A DNA stretch of 64,000 bases from Sporothrix humicola (lineage: Eukaryota; Ascomycota; Sordariomycetes; Ophiostomatales; Ophiostomataceae). Location: NCBI GenBank assembly GCA_021396245.1, contig WNYE01000083.1:1-64000 (forward strand). Direction: 5' to 3'. This document shows, in pieces, positions 55,401 through 64,000 of the stretch. The translations under genes were made by a program, and so were the position numbers. Under the pieces are notes generated by a model. That model was not told where the DNA came from, ran no database searches, and saw only the letters and a program-made list of their open reading frames with translations. Position 1 is the first letter of the stretch. The number at the start of each line of letters is the position of its first letter.

Positions 55401-58400
55401 ACTCCATTCACAACAGTCTGGGCCATCGGGCTCCATTCTTTTCAACGTCTCTTGCCCACAGTCCACAGTCGTCGTCGACAGTTGTCGTTGACAAAGTCCA
55501 AGTGGAGATACAGTCTCGGGCCACGCAATTCATCCACTCCATGTGTGTGCCCGGAATACACGTAACTTACCTTGGGAGTTAGATACGTGTACAGCAGACT
55601 GACTGGCCGGGCACAACAGAACAGTTCGAGAAGGGGCAAAAGAGAACATAAAAACCGGCTACGACGTTGACCAAGTGTCTCACTCGGAGCATATCATTGT
55701 GTTTGTGCCTGACGGCACCCTGCACTTGCTATTTTCCCTTTCACCTGCATGTTCGTCACTCGGTACCTGCCGGTTGACGTGGCCCGGTGGAACAACTGCC
55801 GTGTAAGTCAAGTCAGGCCAGCATGGGTCAGAGTCAACCTGGTCACTATCACACCGCAAAACGCCTCAAACGACAGCAAAAGGAACAACACATCCAGTGC
55901 GTTGTCGCTCTTGTATCTTGTATCTTTTGTCCATTCTATCCTTCGTTCTTCTTGTTTCCTCTTTGGTATTCTTTTTCGACTTTCTCATTGTCGACGGTGT
56001 TCCGGTTAAAAGAGTCTTTGTCTCCGCTGCCGGACGTTGTACTTTCGGTCGTGTATCTCATTGCTGCTGTGACTTTTGTCCATTGTGATTCTTTGTCTTC
56101 GCGAAATACCTTTGTATTCCTTTATTGTCCCCAGCTATGATTTGCATGTATTGTTTCGTTTCATCCTATTTTCGTTGTTTCTTTCTTTCTTTTCGGGTAT
56201 TTTGTTCGGCTATTTGTTATTTTGTTTTGTTTCTGTAATTTTATTCCTTGTCTTCTTTCATGCCTCCCTTCCTATTCTTATTTTTCAGCCTCACTTTGCC
56301 AGCCATTACCTTGCATTTGTTGTTGTTTCATGTCGTCGTGTTGTTCCTGTCTGTCAGATTCCTTCTTCCTTCTTTCGTCCTCTTTCGTTATCCCCATCGC
56401 CAGGGTCCAGAGCCCACTCCCCAAGCCGCTCGCTGCCGCGCGCCAGCACTGAAAAAGGCCCAAAAAGTGACCCCAAAAAAGAGGCCGGCCGCCTACTGGC
56501 CGTCTCACCACCGAACCCACCCCATCCACTCGTCCACTTGTCCACCAAAAAAGTGAGGGTCCGCAATCCACCCACCCACACTGTCAGTCGCACACACACT
56601 TTTGACGAGAACAAAGGAAAACACAGAATAATTGCCGGCAAGCCAGGCACAAGACTGAACAAGTCCAGGCACGAACAGGCACGAACAGGCACGAACACAG
56701 GAACCGAGCCAATGGGATGTTCTGCAACAGAACTAGCTCCAGTCTAGTCGGGCGCTTTCCTGACGCTTTCAACCGTCTTTTTTCTGCCTTTGTTCGACAG
56801 AATACATTGTAAACAGCTTGTCAAACGGCAGGCCGTCTGGCAGGCCGTTGCGAGACCGTCGAGTTGGTTGGCAGTAGACAAAGAAACAACTCGACATAAA
56901 GTTGTTTCGGCCGTTTCGCCGTTTCAAACTACAGCACTACAGGCCATAATAGACCAGACCGGCGGCCGACCGCACTGTTTTACCGCCTTTTGGCAGTCCT
57001 CGGTTGTTTTTTTCATGGGGAAGTCGAGTATGTACTTCCAAAGGTTGGTTCAGTATCACGGCAGAGGACGGGAAACAAGACGCAGAACGCAAACCATGGG
57101 TCACTGCGTTGAGTACGGAGTACTTTGACAAAAGAAACAAAACAGTGAGGGGTTTTCTTTTCGTCTTCTGCGGCTTTCTTTTTCGCATCACGTCCTTTCC
57201 AGTCTTTCCCATTCGTCTGCTGCCTGTTTCATTACGTTTACACTTTGTTGAGTGGCTTTTCTGGCGCTGTTTCTGGCTTTTCGCCCTGCATACAAGATAG
57301 TGCCTGCAATGCAGGCACTTCCTTCTGTCTTTCGCCAACCTCCTCGCATCCTCGCCTGCTCGCATAAATCGTTTTGGCCTTCAATATTCCGTCTTACATC
57401 GTCCAGAAAAGAGTTCCTTCTTGGGACTAGCTGCATGCACGCTCTTCCACCGAGAAAAAAAAAATAAAAGAAGAAAAAAAGAAGAAATCCACATGGCGAA
57501 CCACAGAAGAAGTCTCGCCACCGAAGCCCCACTCCACCGTCCGGCCAGCCTCCGGCGTACGGCACTACTGCGTTTTCTGGGAGAAGGCCCACTTTTATCG
57601 ACGGTGACCGAAACTGGAATCCTCAAAAAGGGAAACAGAGATGTGTCGGAACTCTGGACCGCAGGCCAGGACCCATTTTCCGGTTTCCGCTTTGCGTTTT
57701 TCGTTCCTGTGCCTGACATGCCGTGCAAGGCACACTGCAGGCACCGTGACGGTGAAAGTGACAGGGGTTGATGATGTCGACATTCAGAGTTTTCACTTTC
57801 TTGTCAGTAAAAACCAAAGTGTCCGAATATACTTCCGAGCCATTATGTTGCCTGCCGTGCATTGCGAATGTATTTTGTCTGCTGTACCAGTCTCGAGTGT
57901 TGCGTCTCTGTTCCTTCCGACCTGCATTTCACTTACACGGGCACAACGTCGAGTCCTCCACCACAGATGTGTTCTCACAAACAACCCCTCTTCTTGTGTG
58001 TCGTTCAACCACCTCCATGCTCACTTCACTTTCACCACTTCCACTCACCTCGAGTCTCCTCTTCCCCTCATGTTTCCCTCCCGCCGTCGTTCTTCCGTCT
58101 TTTCTTTCCCGTCCGCTTCGCTCGCAGAGTGGAGGTGTCCATGCCACGCTGGGCAAGTGCCACAACCCGGGTGCCACAGCTCGTTGACCCACGGCTTGCT
58201 TCTCGCCCACGATGCAGCTAAAACTAGTTTGTTGCGCCTTTTCACGTTGTGAAAGCTGCTGAATTTTTAAAGAGTTTTCTCGATACTGTGCTCTCACTTG
58301 CTGTCCTTTAGGTGTGTGTGGGCATTACACTGGCACGAAAACTCAACTGATGGGTCACGATGCACGCTGACCCAGTATTGTGAAAGGCCTAAATGCCCTA

Positions 58401-60255
58401 AAAGGCCTAAATCTTCTAGTGACAAAAAGAGGCCTTTTTCTGTTTGGCTGGCCGAAATACAGTACACAAAAACCGGTCAACAATGCGCCGTACTGTGTGG
58501 TCGACGACATCTGGTTGGTCGTCGACCGGCTTCACTTGTGTTTAACCTTTGTTCTGGCCTCTTTTTTATGGGTTTCTCGGTGACTCTTTTACAGGACGAC
58601 CTCCACTTGAGTCGATCGTCAACGGGATGGGTGCACGGTTGTCCGCAGAAGCCGTGTGTGAGTGTGCGCTCGAAGCAGGCATCAACAAACGACGAGTCCT
58701 CGGGTGTACCTGCGGTGTGCCTACTCAACACCCATTCAGATGCAGGTCCTGGAGGATCACAGAAGGCAAAAGAAGAGAAGAGTCTTCTCTTGTCAAGAAA
58801 ACTCTGCACATCGGATGCAATGGCGAAATGCAGCCTTCGGTCCGTGGTCGTCGATGGCGTTTTCTAGTTGCAGATGCTTGCCTCTTTGGACAGTAGACTT
58901 ACACTGGCTGTTGTTCACTTACACTACATCACTTACACTTGCTCACACGACCTGTAATCCGTACTGCCGATTCGGGAAAGACATCAAAGAAAGAGTCGAC
59001 GTCAAAGGCCTAAAACCCTAGAGTAGAAGACAGTAGTCCGGCGCCGTTGCCTGTCCGGCGGTGGTAGTTTGCCTGAAAGAGATGGAGCCGAGAAGCAACG
59101 GTAAAAGACTCAAAGACTCAAAGGCTTCAACGGCATATTCAATAGCACAGTCAACAGCAAACGGCACGGCAAATTCCATCCAACAGGATGGCTCAGACAA
59201 TGACTGCCCAGAGACGAACAAGGCCGAACGTTCAAATTTTAATTTACCCCGGCCCGAGAGAACAGGTCCCCGACGCTTGTTGCAGGGGCGCCGGTCAAGG
59301 GGCGAGGAACAGACGGTAGAAAGAGTAGAAGGCGGTCTGGCAGATTGGCGTCTGCAAAAAACAACGGCAATCCCACGCGGGCAGCAGACGGAGGGAGGCA
59401 AACCCAGAGAGCCGGGAAGCGTCATGGGAGCCAGAAGGAGAGTTGAAATGTCTTTAAACTGTCAAGACGGCGCTGGAATCCAAATCATTAGGCTGGAAAT
59501 GCACTGCCGGCCTGTCGCATAGTCTTCCCGTGTCCTGCCTTTGCCTGCGTTCCTGGCCGGCCGGCAAAGCGGGCGACAGTACAGCGGGCGACTTTGCGGT
59601 GGTCGACCGTCAAATTTTTGTAAAGACAGCAAACGGGCCGGTGGGAGGCGAAAGAAGGAGAAGAAAACGCGGGAGAAGGTCACCAAAGAGGAATGGTAGG
59701 CGTGAAAGAGACTAAGAGGGAGACTACTGTCAAAAAAATGCAACAGATCAAAGGGCAAAATGGAACTTGCCGTTGACAGTTTGCATGTGTCTGCCCAAAA
59801 CTACAGAGGAAATTGAAATCCTGGAGTATTCTTCTACCAGAGGCAAAGAGATGAAAAACTGTGATGAAAAGAAAAGTGAAAAGAGGAAAAAGAATGTGAA
59901 ATTGAACGGGAGAATGTACAGAAGAATGCTCTGAAAAATGTGAAGATGGTGCAGAGACGGTTGATGGCGAATTACAATTTACACCCAAAACGGAAAGTCC
60001 AGTCGTGTAGGGGCACGTGACGACAAGTAGAATATCGTTCTGAAGTCAGGTCAGGGCAGGTCATGTGATGAACGAACAGTTCGATGATGAGTGAGATGGT
60101 TCGACGATGAGGCTGTGAAGAGGAAAAAGAAGACATGATGAAAACGAATTGCCCAAAAAAATTGAATGGAAAAATGATGGGAAAAAAATGAGATAGAATG
60201 AGTTGGTGATACGGAGAAAATACCACCCACACACCAAAAAATTGGTCCAAAGAGC
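52484..60255. other. 7.8-kb gene-free stretch
   Basis: No supported gene. From 52640 to 54330 the + strand is purine-rich, so the minus strand shows long meaningless frames (53411-54151). Farther on, frames such as 56076-56747 are pyrimidine-driven. A GTAC-GGA-GTAC palindrome lies at 57113-57123, and a tandem repeat at 56667-56696. Confidence 0.55.
56667..56696 (+). repeat. three tandem copies of AGGCACGAAC
   Basis: Three perfect ten-base units in a row. Their reverse complement, GTTCGTGCCT, appears in the minisatellite at 50469-50520. Confidence 0.85.
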
Positions 60256-60264
60256 AAAAAAAAA
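60256..60264 (-). terminator. RNA polymerase III terminator of tRNA-Arg
   Basis: A run of nine A on the + strand, nine T on the tRNA strand, starts directly after the discriminator base. Confidence 0.9.
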
Positions 60265-60336
60265 CGATCCAGGCAGGGATCGAACCTGCAATCTCTTGGT
60301 TCGTAGCCAAGCGCCTTGCCATTTGGCCACTGGACC
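60265..60336 (-). tRNA. tRNA-Arg (anticodon ACG)
   Basis: This 72-base tRNA, discriminator G included, has no intron. All arms fold: a 7-bp acceptor stem (one G-U pair), D arm GCC/GGC with the GG of the D loop, anticodon stem CTTGG/CCAAG with loop CTACGAA (anticodon ACG, read as ICG), variable loop AGATT, T stem GCAGG/CCTGC with loop TTCGATC. It decodes CGU, CGC and CGA. Confidence 0.96.
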
Positions 60337-60949
60337 CGTTTTGATTGGTGGTTGGGTATGTAAATATGTATATGAAGGGAAGAACAAGACGGAGCAACAC
60401 ACAGGCTCTCACAGAAATTGAGCAAGAGAGGTATAACGAAAGGGACGATATGGAATATAAAGAGATGAAATGGCTTTCTTCCTTTGATTCTTTTTATCTT
60501 TATTTTTTGTTTGATTTTTGGTTTTCATATTTCACGTTTTTGAAAGGACATGAAATTATTTCTAATAAATTTCAAATACAATAAAATTTACAAAAAGAGA
60601 AAGGAAAAAACACACACAATATATCTACATAAAATATATTGCTAACTAAACATTGCAAAGATAAATGCGGCAAAACTGACAAAGGAACGAAAGAAGAAGA
60701 AAGGTCAACTGAGAACCAAAATCATAACGAGAATCCTATCCAAGACAGTCAAACAAAGAACACATACAAGACTCAAACTGTAGAATCATCTCCTTCCATA
60801 ATGCCTTCCACCGTCTTCACGTTCTGCTAATATCGTCTCCGACGGTTCATATTGCCTTTGGTCCTTATATGGCCTTCGGCCTTTCCATCGCCTTCGGCGA
60901 CTAACACGGCATTCGGCAGGGAGGGTTGTCCGCCTTCGGCGATGTTCCC
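60337..60949. other. intergenic between the tRNA and AAA ATPase genes
   Basis: The left part is AT-rich (60480-60640) with nothing recognisable. The right part is the palindrome cluster at 60829-60941 in the 3' flank of the AAA ATPase gene. Confidence 0.6.
60829..60941 (-). repeat. micro-palindrome cluster at the 3' end of the AAA ATPase gene (copy B)
   Basis: Palindromes with arm-loop-arm: CGTC-TCC-GACG (60834-60844), GGCC-TTC-GGCC (60871-60881), TCGCC-TTC-GGCGA (60888-60900), then CTAACACGGCATTCGGCAG, and CGCC-TTC-GGCG with GATGTTC (60931-60947). The order and connecting words match the cluster at 25257-25426. Confidence 0.8.
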
Positions 60950-63256
60950 CTAAATCTTGTGCCCCTCAATCTGCAGGACCGTCTTCAAGTGCTCAAACCC
61001 GAGCGTCTCGCCCAGCTGGAAGGCCAGCAGGTGGCTCGTCTTGACAAAGTTCTTGATCTGGCGGCCGTTGAGGTCGAGGGCCGACAGCCGTTCAATGTCG
61101 GCGGCAGACACTGTGTGGACGGACTTGCCTGAAGTCGACGTCGACTTCGTCGACTCGTCTGTCGTCGGCGCCGCCTCTGCGCCGTGCCCCATCTGGCCGT
61201 TCTCGCCCAAGAACCCCTCCCAGACCAGCTGCCGGGCCGTCTTGTCCAGGCTCGGATAGGCCAGGCTGATGTGGATGCGCGAGTGGAAGGCCTCGTCGAT
61301 CTGGTTGACGCGGTTGGTGGTCAAAAACAAAATGCCCTCGTAGTACTCGAGCGTCCGCAGAAAGATGGACACGATGCGGTTGCGGTCGAGGTCGGCGGCC
61401 GTGCGGGCCTCGAGGAAGACATCGCACTCGTCAATGAGGAGGACGGCATTCCATTTGCCGACCATGTCGAGGACGCGGCCCAGATTGAACTCGACCTCGC
61501 CCGAGTTCATGCCCAAATCGCCGCCGCTCATGACAAACAGCGGCACGCGCATGCTCTCGGCGACGGACTCGGCGGTCAGGGTCTTGCCGATGCCGGGCCC
61601 GCCGCTCAACAGCATGATGATGCCCTTGCCCTTGCCGGCAATGACGTCGTCAAACTTGTGCTTGTTCTTGAGCTGGCTCTTTGTAAACGCAAGCACTAGC
61701 TGCTTGTGGCCTGAGGGTAGCACCAGCCGGTCAAACGCCTGCTCGTTGAACTGGATGGGGCGGACGCTGTCGACGTAAAACTCGAGCCACTTCTTGGTGC
61801 GCAAACAATAGCCCTTGACCATGGGCGAGGCCAGCAGGACCTGGTCGTCGGTGAGGGCCGACGCCTGGCGGCGCGCACTGGCCGCCTCGCTCTCTTCCTC
61901 GTCCTCGCCCTCGGCCGGCTCCTTGAACTTGAGCATGGCCTCGCCGTCGTTGCTACCGTCGCCGAAATCGTAAAAGACGCGGCCGTTGACGATGCGCATT
62001 CTCAAATTACCCATGCCGCCGTCGTCCATGCCGCCGTTGGTGCCGGCCTCGTCAAACTCGTCGTCGGCAGTGTCGGCCTGGGCCTTGCGGACGGCGTGCG
62101 TGGTCTTTGTTAAGTGGGCGAGCGCGGGCGCCTCGTTGGCGTTGAAGCGCGCGTGGGTCTGGGCGTCAATGACGATGCGGCTGTCAATGGCGATGCGCGC
62201 GGGCCCGTTCTCCTTCATCTCAATGGCGAAGCCCTTGTAGGCCATGTAGTGCCAGCCGGCCAAAGCGGCAAAGCGCTGGCCGCGTTCGAGCAGCGACGCC
62301 TTGACGGAGGCCGGGTCCTTGTGGTACTCGAGGGGGAAGGCGTCGAGGGACGTGATGGGGACGGTGCCGGCAAACGGCAGCACGTAGACGCGGGCCGTGT
62401 CATAGCCAAAGCGGTAGCCGTCGTACTCGAGGCGCTCGGCCACGAGCTCAAAGCAGTTGCCGAGCCGCGGGTGCTTAATGTATTGGCCCTGCTTGAGACG
62501 GTTGGCCACGGGCTGGCCGTAGCGGCTCGTGACGATGGTGCAGCCGGGGTGGAAGACGGTCCAGGCGTGCTCGTACGACACGACGCCCTGCGCCATGTAG
62601 TCGGCGACCGCCGAGATGGTGTCCTTGAGCTCAGCGTGCAGCAGGTCGTGCAAAAGCTGGACGTGGGCCTTTGTTGCGGCGTCAAGGCTGTCATCCTCGA
62701 GTGTGGCGGTCAGTCGCGCCCACCGGTGGACAAACGGCTGGAACGGGGCTGAGAACACCAGGCGCTGCAGCCCCGGCGTCACGCCCGGGTAGTCGTCGAG
62801 CACGGTCCGCAGCACACTCTTGAGGAGCGGGCTCTGGATGACAATCGAGTCGATCTCGAGCGATTTGCGCGAGTCGTAGCTCTTCTTGTTGCGCACGAGG
62901 ATCGCGTATTTCTCCGTGGCCTCGTTCTCGGCGGCTTCCTCGACGTCGAGCGGTAGTTTGTCTGTCCACGTGAAGCGGTTCTGCTTGTCCCATTTTTGGT
63001 ACAGGTCCTTTTGGGCACACTCCATGCCGACCGGCGCGGGTTTCTTTTCGGCAGTGTCTTCAGCCTTGTCCGTCTTGTCGGTGTTTTCGGTGTTGTCGTC
63101 AGTCTTGTCGTCAGTTTTGTCGTCAGGCTTTTCTTCCTTGATGTCGACCTTATCCTCGGTCTTGTCCTCGACCTTGACTTCAGACTTGTCCTTGCTGTCC
63201 TCGCCGTTGGCCGTGGGCACGGCGGCAGGCTCGTCTGAAAGTAATGATACAGCCAT
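60950..63256 (-). CDS. AAA-family ATPase with fungal DUF7025-type domain
   Basis: The protein has 768 aa in one exon. The head (about 15-70) is a charged array of DKT/DDK/EDK-like units, probably disordered. The middle (about 170-350) resembles the DUF7025 region that precedes AAA cores in many fungal proteins (WTVFHPGCTIV, CFELVAERLEYDG). The single AAA core has Walker A GGPGIGKT near residue 550, Walker B VLLIDECDVF near 605, FLRTLEYYEGILFLTTNR as the sensor-1 region, and a lid ending in LGETLGFEHLK. This type is BCS1/spastin-like only in the core; family members are numerous in Pezizomycotina and their substrates are unknown. An acidic Glu/Asp stretch lies near 450. The ATG at 63256 gives the natural start. 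Confidence 0.88.
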   Translation of the reverse strand: MAVSLLSDEPAAVPTANGEDSKDKSEVKVEDKTEDKVDIKEEKPDDKTDDKTDDNTENTDKTDKAEDTAEKKPAPVGMECAQKDLYQKWDKQNRFTWTDKLPLDVEEAAENEATEKYAILVRNKKSYDSRKSLEIDSIVIQSPLLKSVLRTVLDDYPGVTPGLQRLVFSAPFQPFVHRWARLTATLEDDSLDAATKAHVQLLHDLLHAELKDTISAVADYMAQGVVSYEHAWTVFHPGCTIVTSRYGQPVANRLKQGQYIKHPRLGNCFELVAERLEYDGYRFGYDTARVYVLPFAGTVPITSLDAFPLEYHKDPASVKASLLERGQRFAALAGWHYMAYKGFAIEMKENGPARIAIDSRIVIDAQTHARFNANEAPALAHLTKTTHAVRKAQADTADDEFDEAGTNGGMDDGGMGNLRMRIVNGRVFYDFGDGSNDGEAMLKFKEPAEGEDEEESEAASARRQASALTDDQVLLASPMVKGYCLRTKKWLEFYVDSVRPIQFNEQAFDRLVLPSGHKQLVLAFTKSQLKNKHKFDDVIAGKGKGIIMLLSGGPGIGKTLTAESVAESMRVPLFVMSGGDLGMNSGEVEFNLGRVLDMVGKWNAVLLIDECDVFLEARTAADLDRNRIVSIFLRTLEYYEGILFLTTNRVNQIDEAFHSRIHISLAYPSLDKTARQLVWEGFLGENGQMGHGAEAAPTTDESTKSTSTSGKSVHTVSAADIERLSALDLNGRQIKNFVKTSHLLAFQLGETLGFEHLKTVLQIEGHKI

Positions 63257-64000
63257 TGTGTTGTGTGTAGAGTGTATGGAGTGTATCAAGTAGATGGGAA
63301 TAGTCGGTGTGTTGATGGTGATTCCAGATGGTAAGAAGTCTGTTGTATTGGATGTCTGAAGAGAGAAGGGACAGACTGTCGTCGGATCAGCACCACATCT
63401 TATATCTTGATTGTTGATATCTTCCAGATATCCTTGTCTAGGCAGATGCCCCTGCCAAGAATTCACCAACGGCCTCAATTGGCCAGCTATCCAGCTTCAC
63501 TCATGTTTTCGTCTTGGTCTGCAAACATGTGGAGAGCTTCTCCATTCACTTCTGGCCGGTCTCGTTTGGGTCGCTCCGTTTGACTCATGTGGGAAGAGGC
63601 AGACAGGAAAACAAAAGAAAAAAAAGCGAATGATTGTGTCTACCAGACTCCGATTGGGGACAGCGTGGGCAGACTGGCTGACTTGTGCAGAAGCTGAGAA
63701 GAAAGTTGACCAAAAAACTTGACGAAAAGGGGAGAAAAGGGGGACAGTGGCTGTCACTGCCTACAATGTCAATATTGGAAGTCGCTAGACGAGGCAGGCA
63801 CGATCGAGCACAGTTAGGCTGGACGACCTCCAAGGTTTCGTGCAAGTTGATTGGCTCTTTTGTGTAAGCTGCACTTCTGCCTGGGGAATGGCTGCCTGAA
63901 CCCCTGCAAGTTCTGGTCAGAGCCCTGTTCCTTCGGCAGTGCCTGGCGGGAGCTGTCCACTAACACCCGTTAAAACCCCCCACACGGACAACGCCAACGA
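63257..64000. other. promoter region of the AAA ATPase gene
   Basis: No gene is supported to the window end. On the gene strand a TATAAG element lies at about 63399-63404, roughly 148 bases before the start codon. Confidence 0.55.
63399..63404 (-). promoter_or_regulatory. TATA box of the AAA ATPase gene
   Basis: On the gene strand GATATAAGATG lies about 148 bases before the ATG at 63256. It is assigned by pattern and position. Confidence 0.4.

Noticed and set aside
56076..56747. 223-codon frame with a hydrophobic first half
   Set aside because: The hydrophobic part comes from T-rich DNA (Phe/Leu runs) and the rest is unrelated. There is no leader, intron signal or domain.
58383..59020. AAAGGCCTAAA and AAACCCTAG words suggesting telomere-like DNA
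   Set aside because: Only isolated single words occur, with no tandem CCCTAA array.

Overview
The window is nuclear DNA from a filamentous ascomycete (Pezizomycotina). A Sordariomycete is plausible, but I cannot name the species. The evidence is short introns with GTRNGT donors, CTAAC-like branch sites and YAG acceptors, CA- or CT-rich leaders before ATG, GC-rich third codon positions, typical fungal families (UstYa/DUF3328, cutinase, Asp f 4-like protein, a Fungal_trans regulator), and an AT-rich tract that looks mutated by RIP.

Layout. 1-3450 is a gene-free, CA-depleted, RIP-like tract. 5980-9469 encodes a C2H2 transcription factor. 10224-21102 carries a small SDR-like protein, a cutinase, a four-TM protein with a long disordered tail, a 247-aa orphan and a fungal Ada-type zinc/HTH protein. 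21952-35293 is the densest part: a Cys-tailed mini-protein, a maltose-permease-type MFS transporter, a GNAT protein, a UstYa-like protein, a BAHD-type acyltransferase, a Cys-containing orphan, a second SDR and a second UstYa-like protein. After a 6.8-kb gene-free stretch come a secreted Tyr/Gly/Pro repeat protein (42126-42500), NOP10 and NOB1 (convergent), a new two-exon small gene (47026-47428), an Asp f 4-like secreted protein (51461-52483), a 7.8-kb gene-free stretch, a tRNA-Arg(ACG) and an AAA ATPase (60950-63256).

Working together. Two UstYa oxidase-like genes, the acyltransferase, the SDR and the transporter resemble tailoring and export functions of a secondary-metabolite locus, but no PKS, NRPS or terpene synthase is visible. 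The Tyr-rich repeat protein is a speculative peptide substrate. NOP10 and NOB1 both serve ribosome biogenesis. The other genes look like independent units.

The least explained signal is a set of dispersed micro-palindromes. Their arms differ in sequence, but the three-base loop is nearly always TTC or TCC (or GAA/GGA on the other strand). They cluster in introns, leaders and 3' flanks. Two clusters, at 25257-25426 and 60829-60941, share the same ordered modules behind unrelated genes, and a shorter third copy lies at 22272-22303. All functions are inferred from sequence patterns and family knowledge; no search was run.
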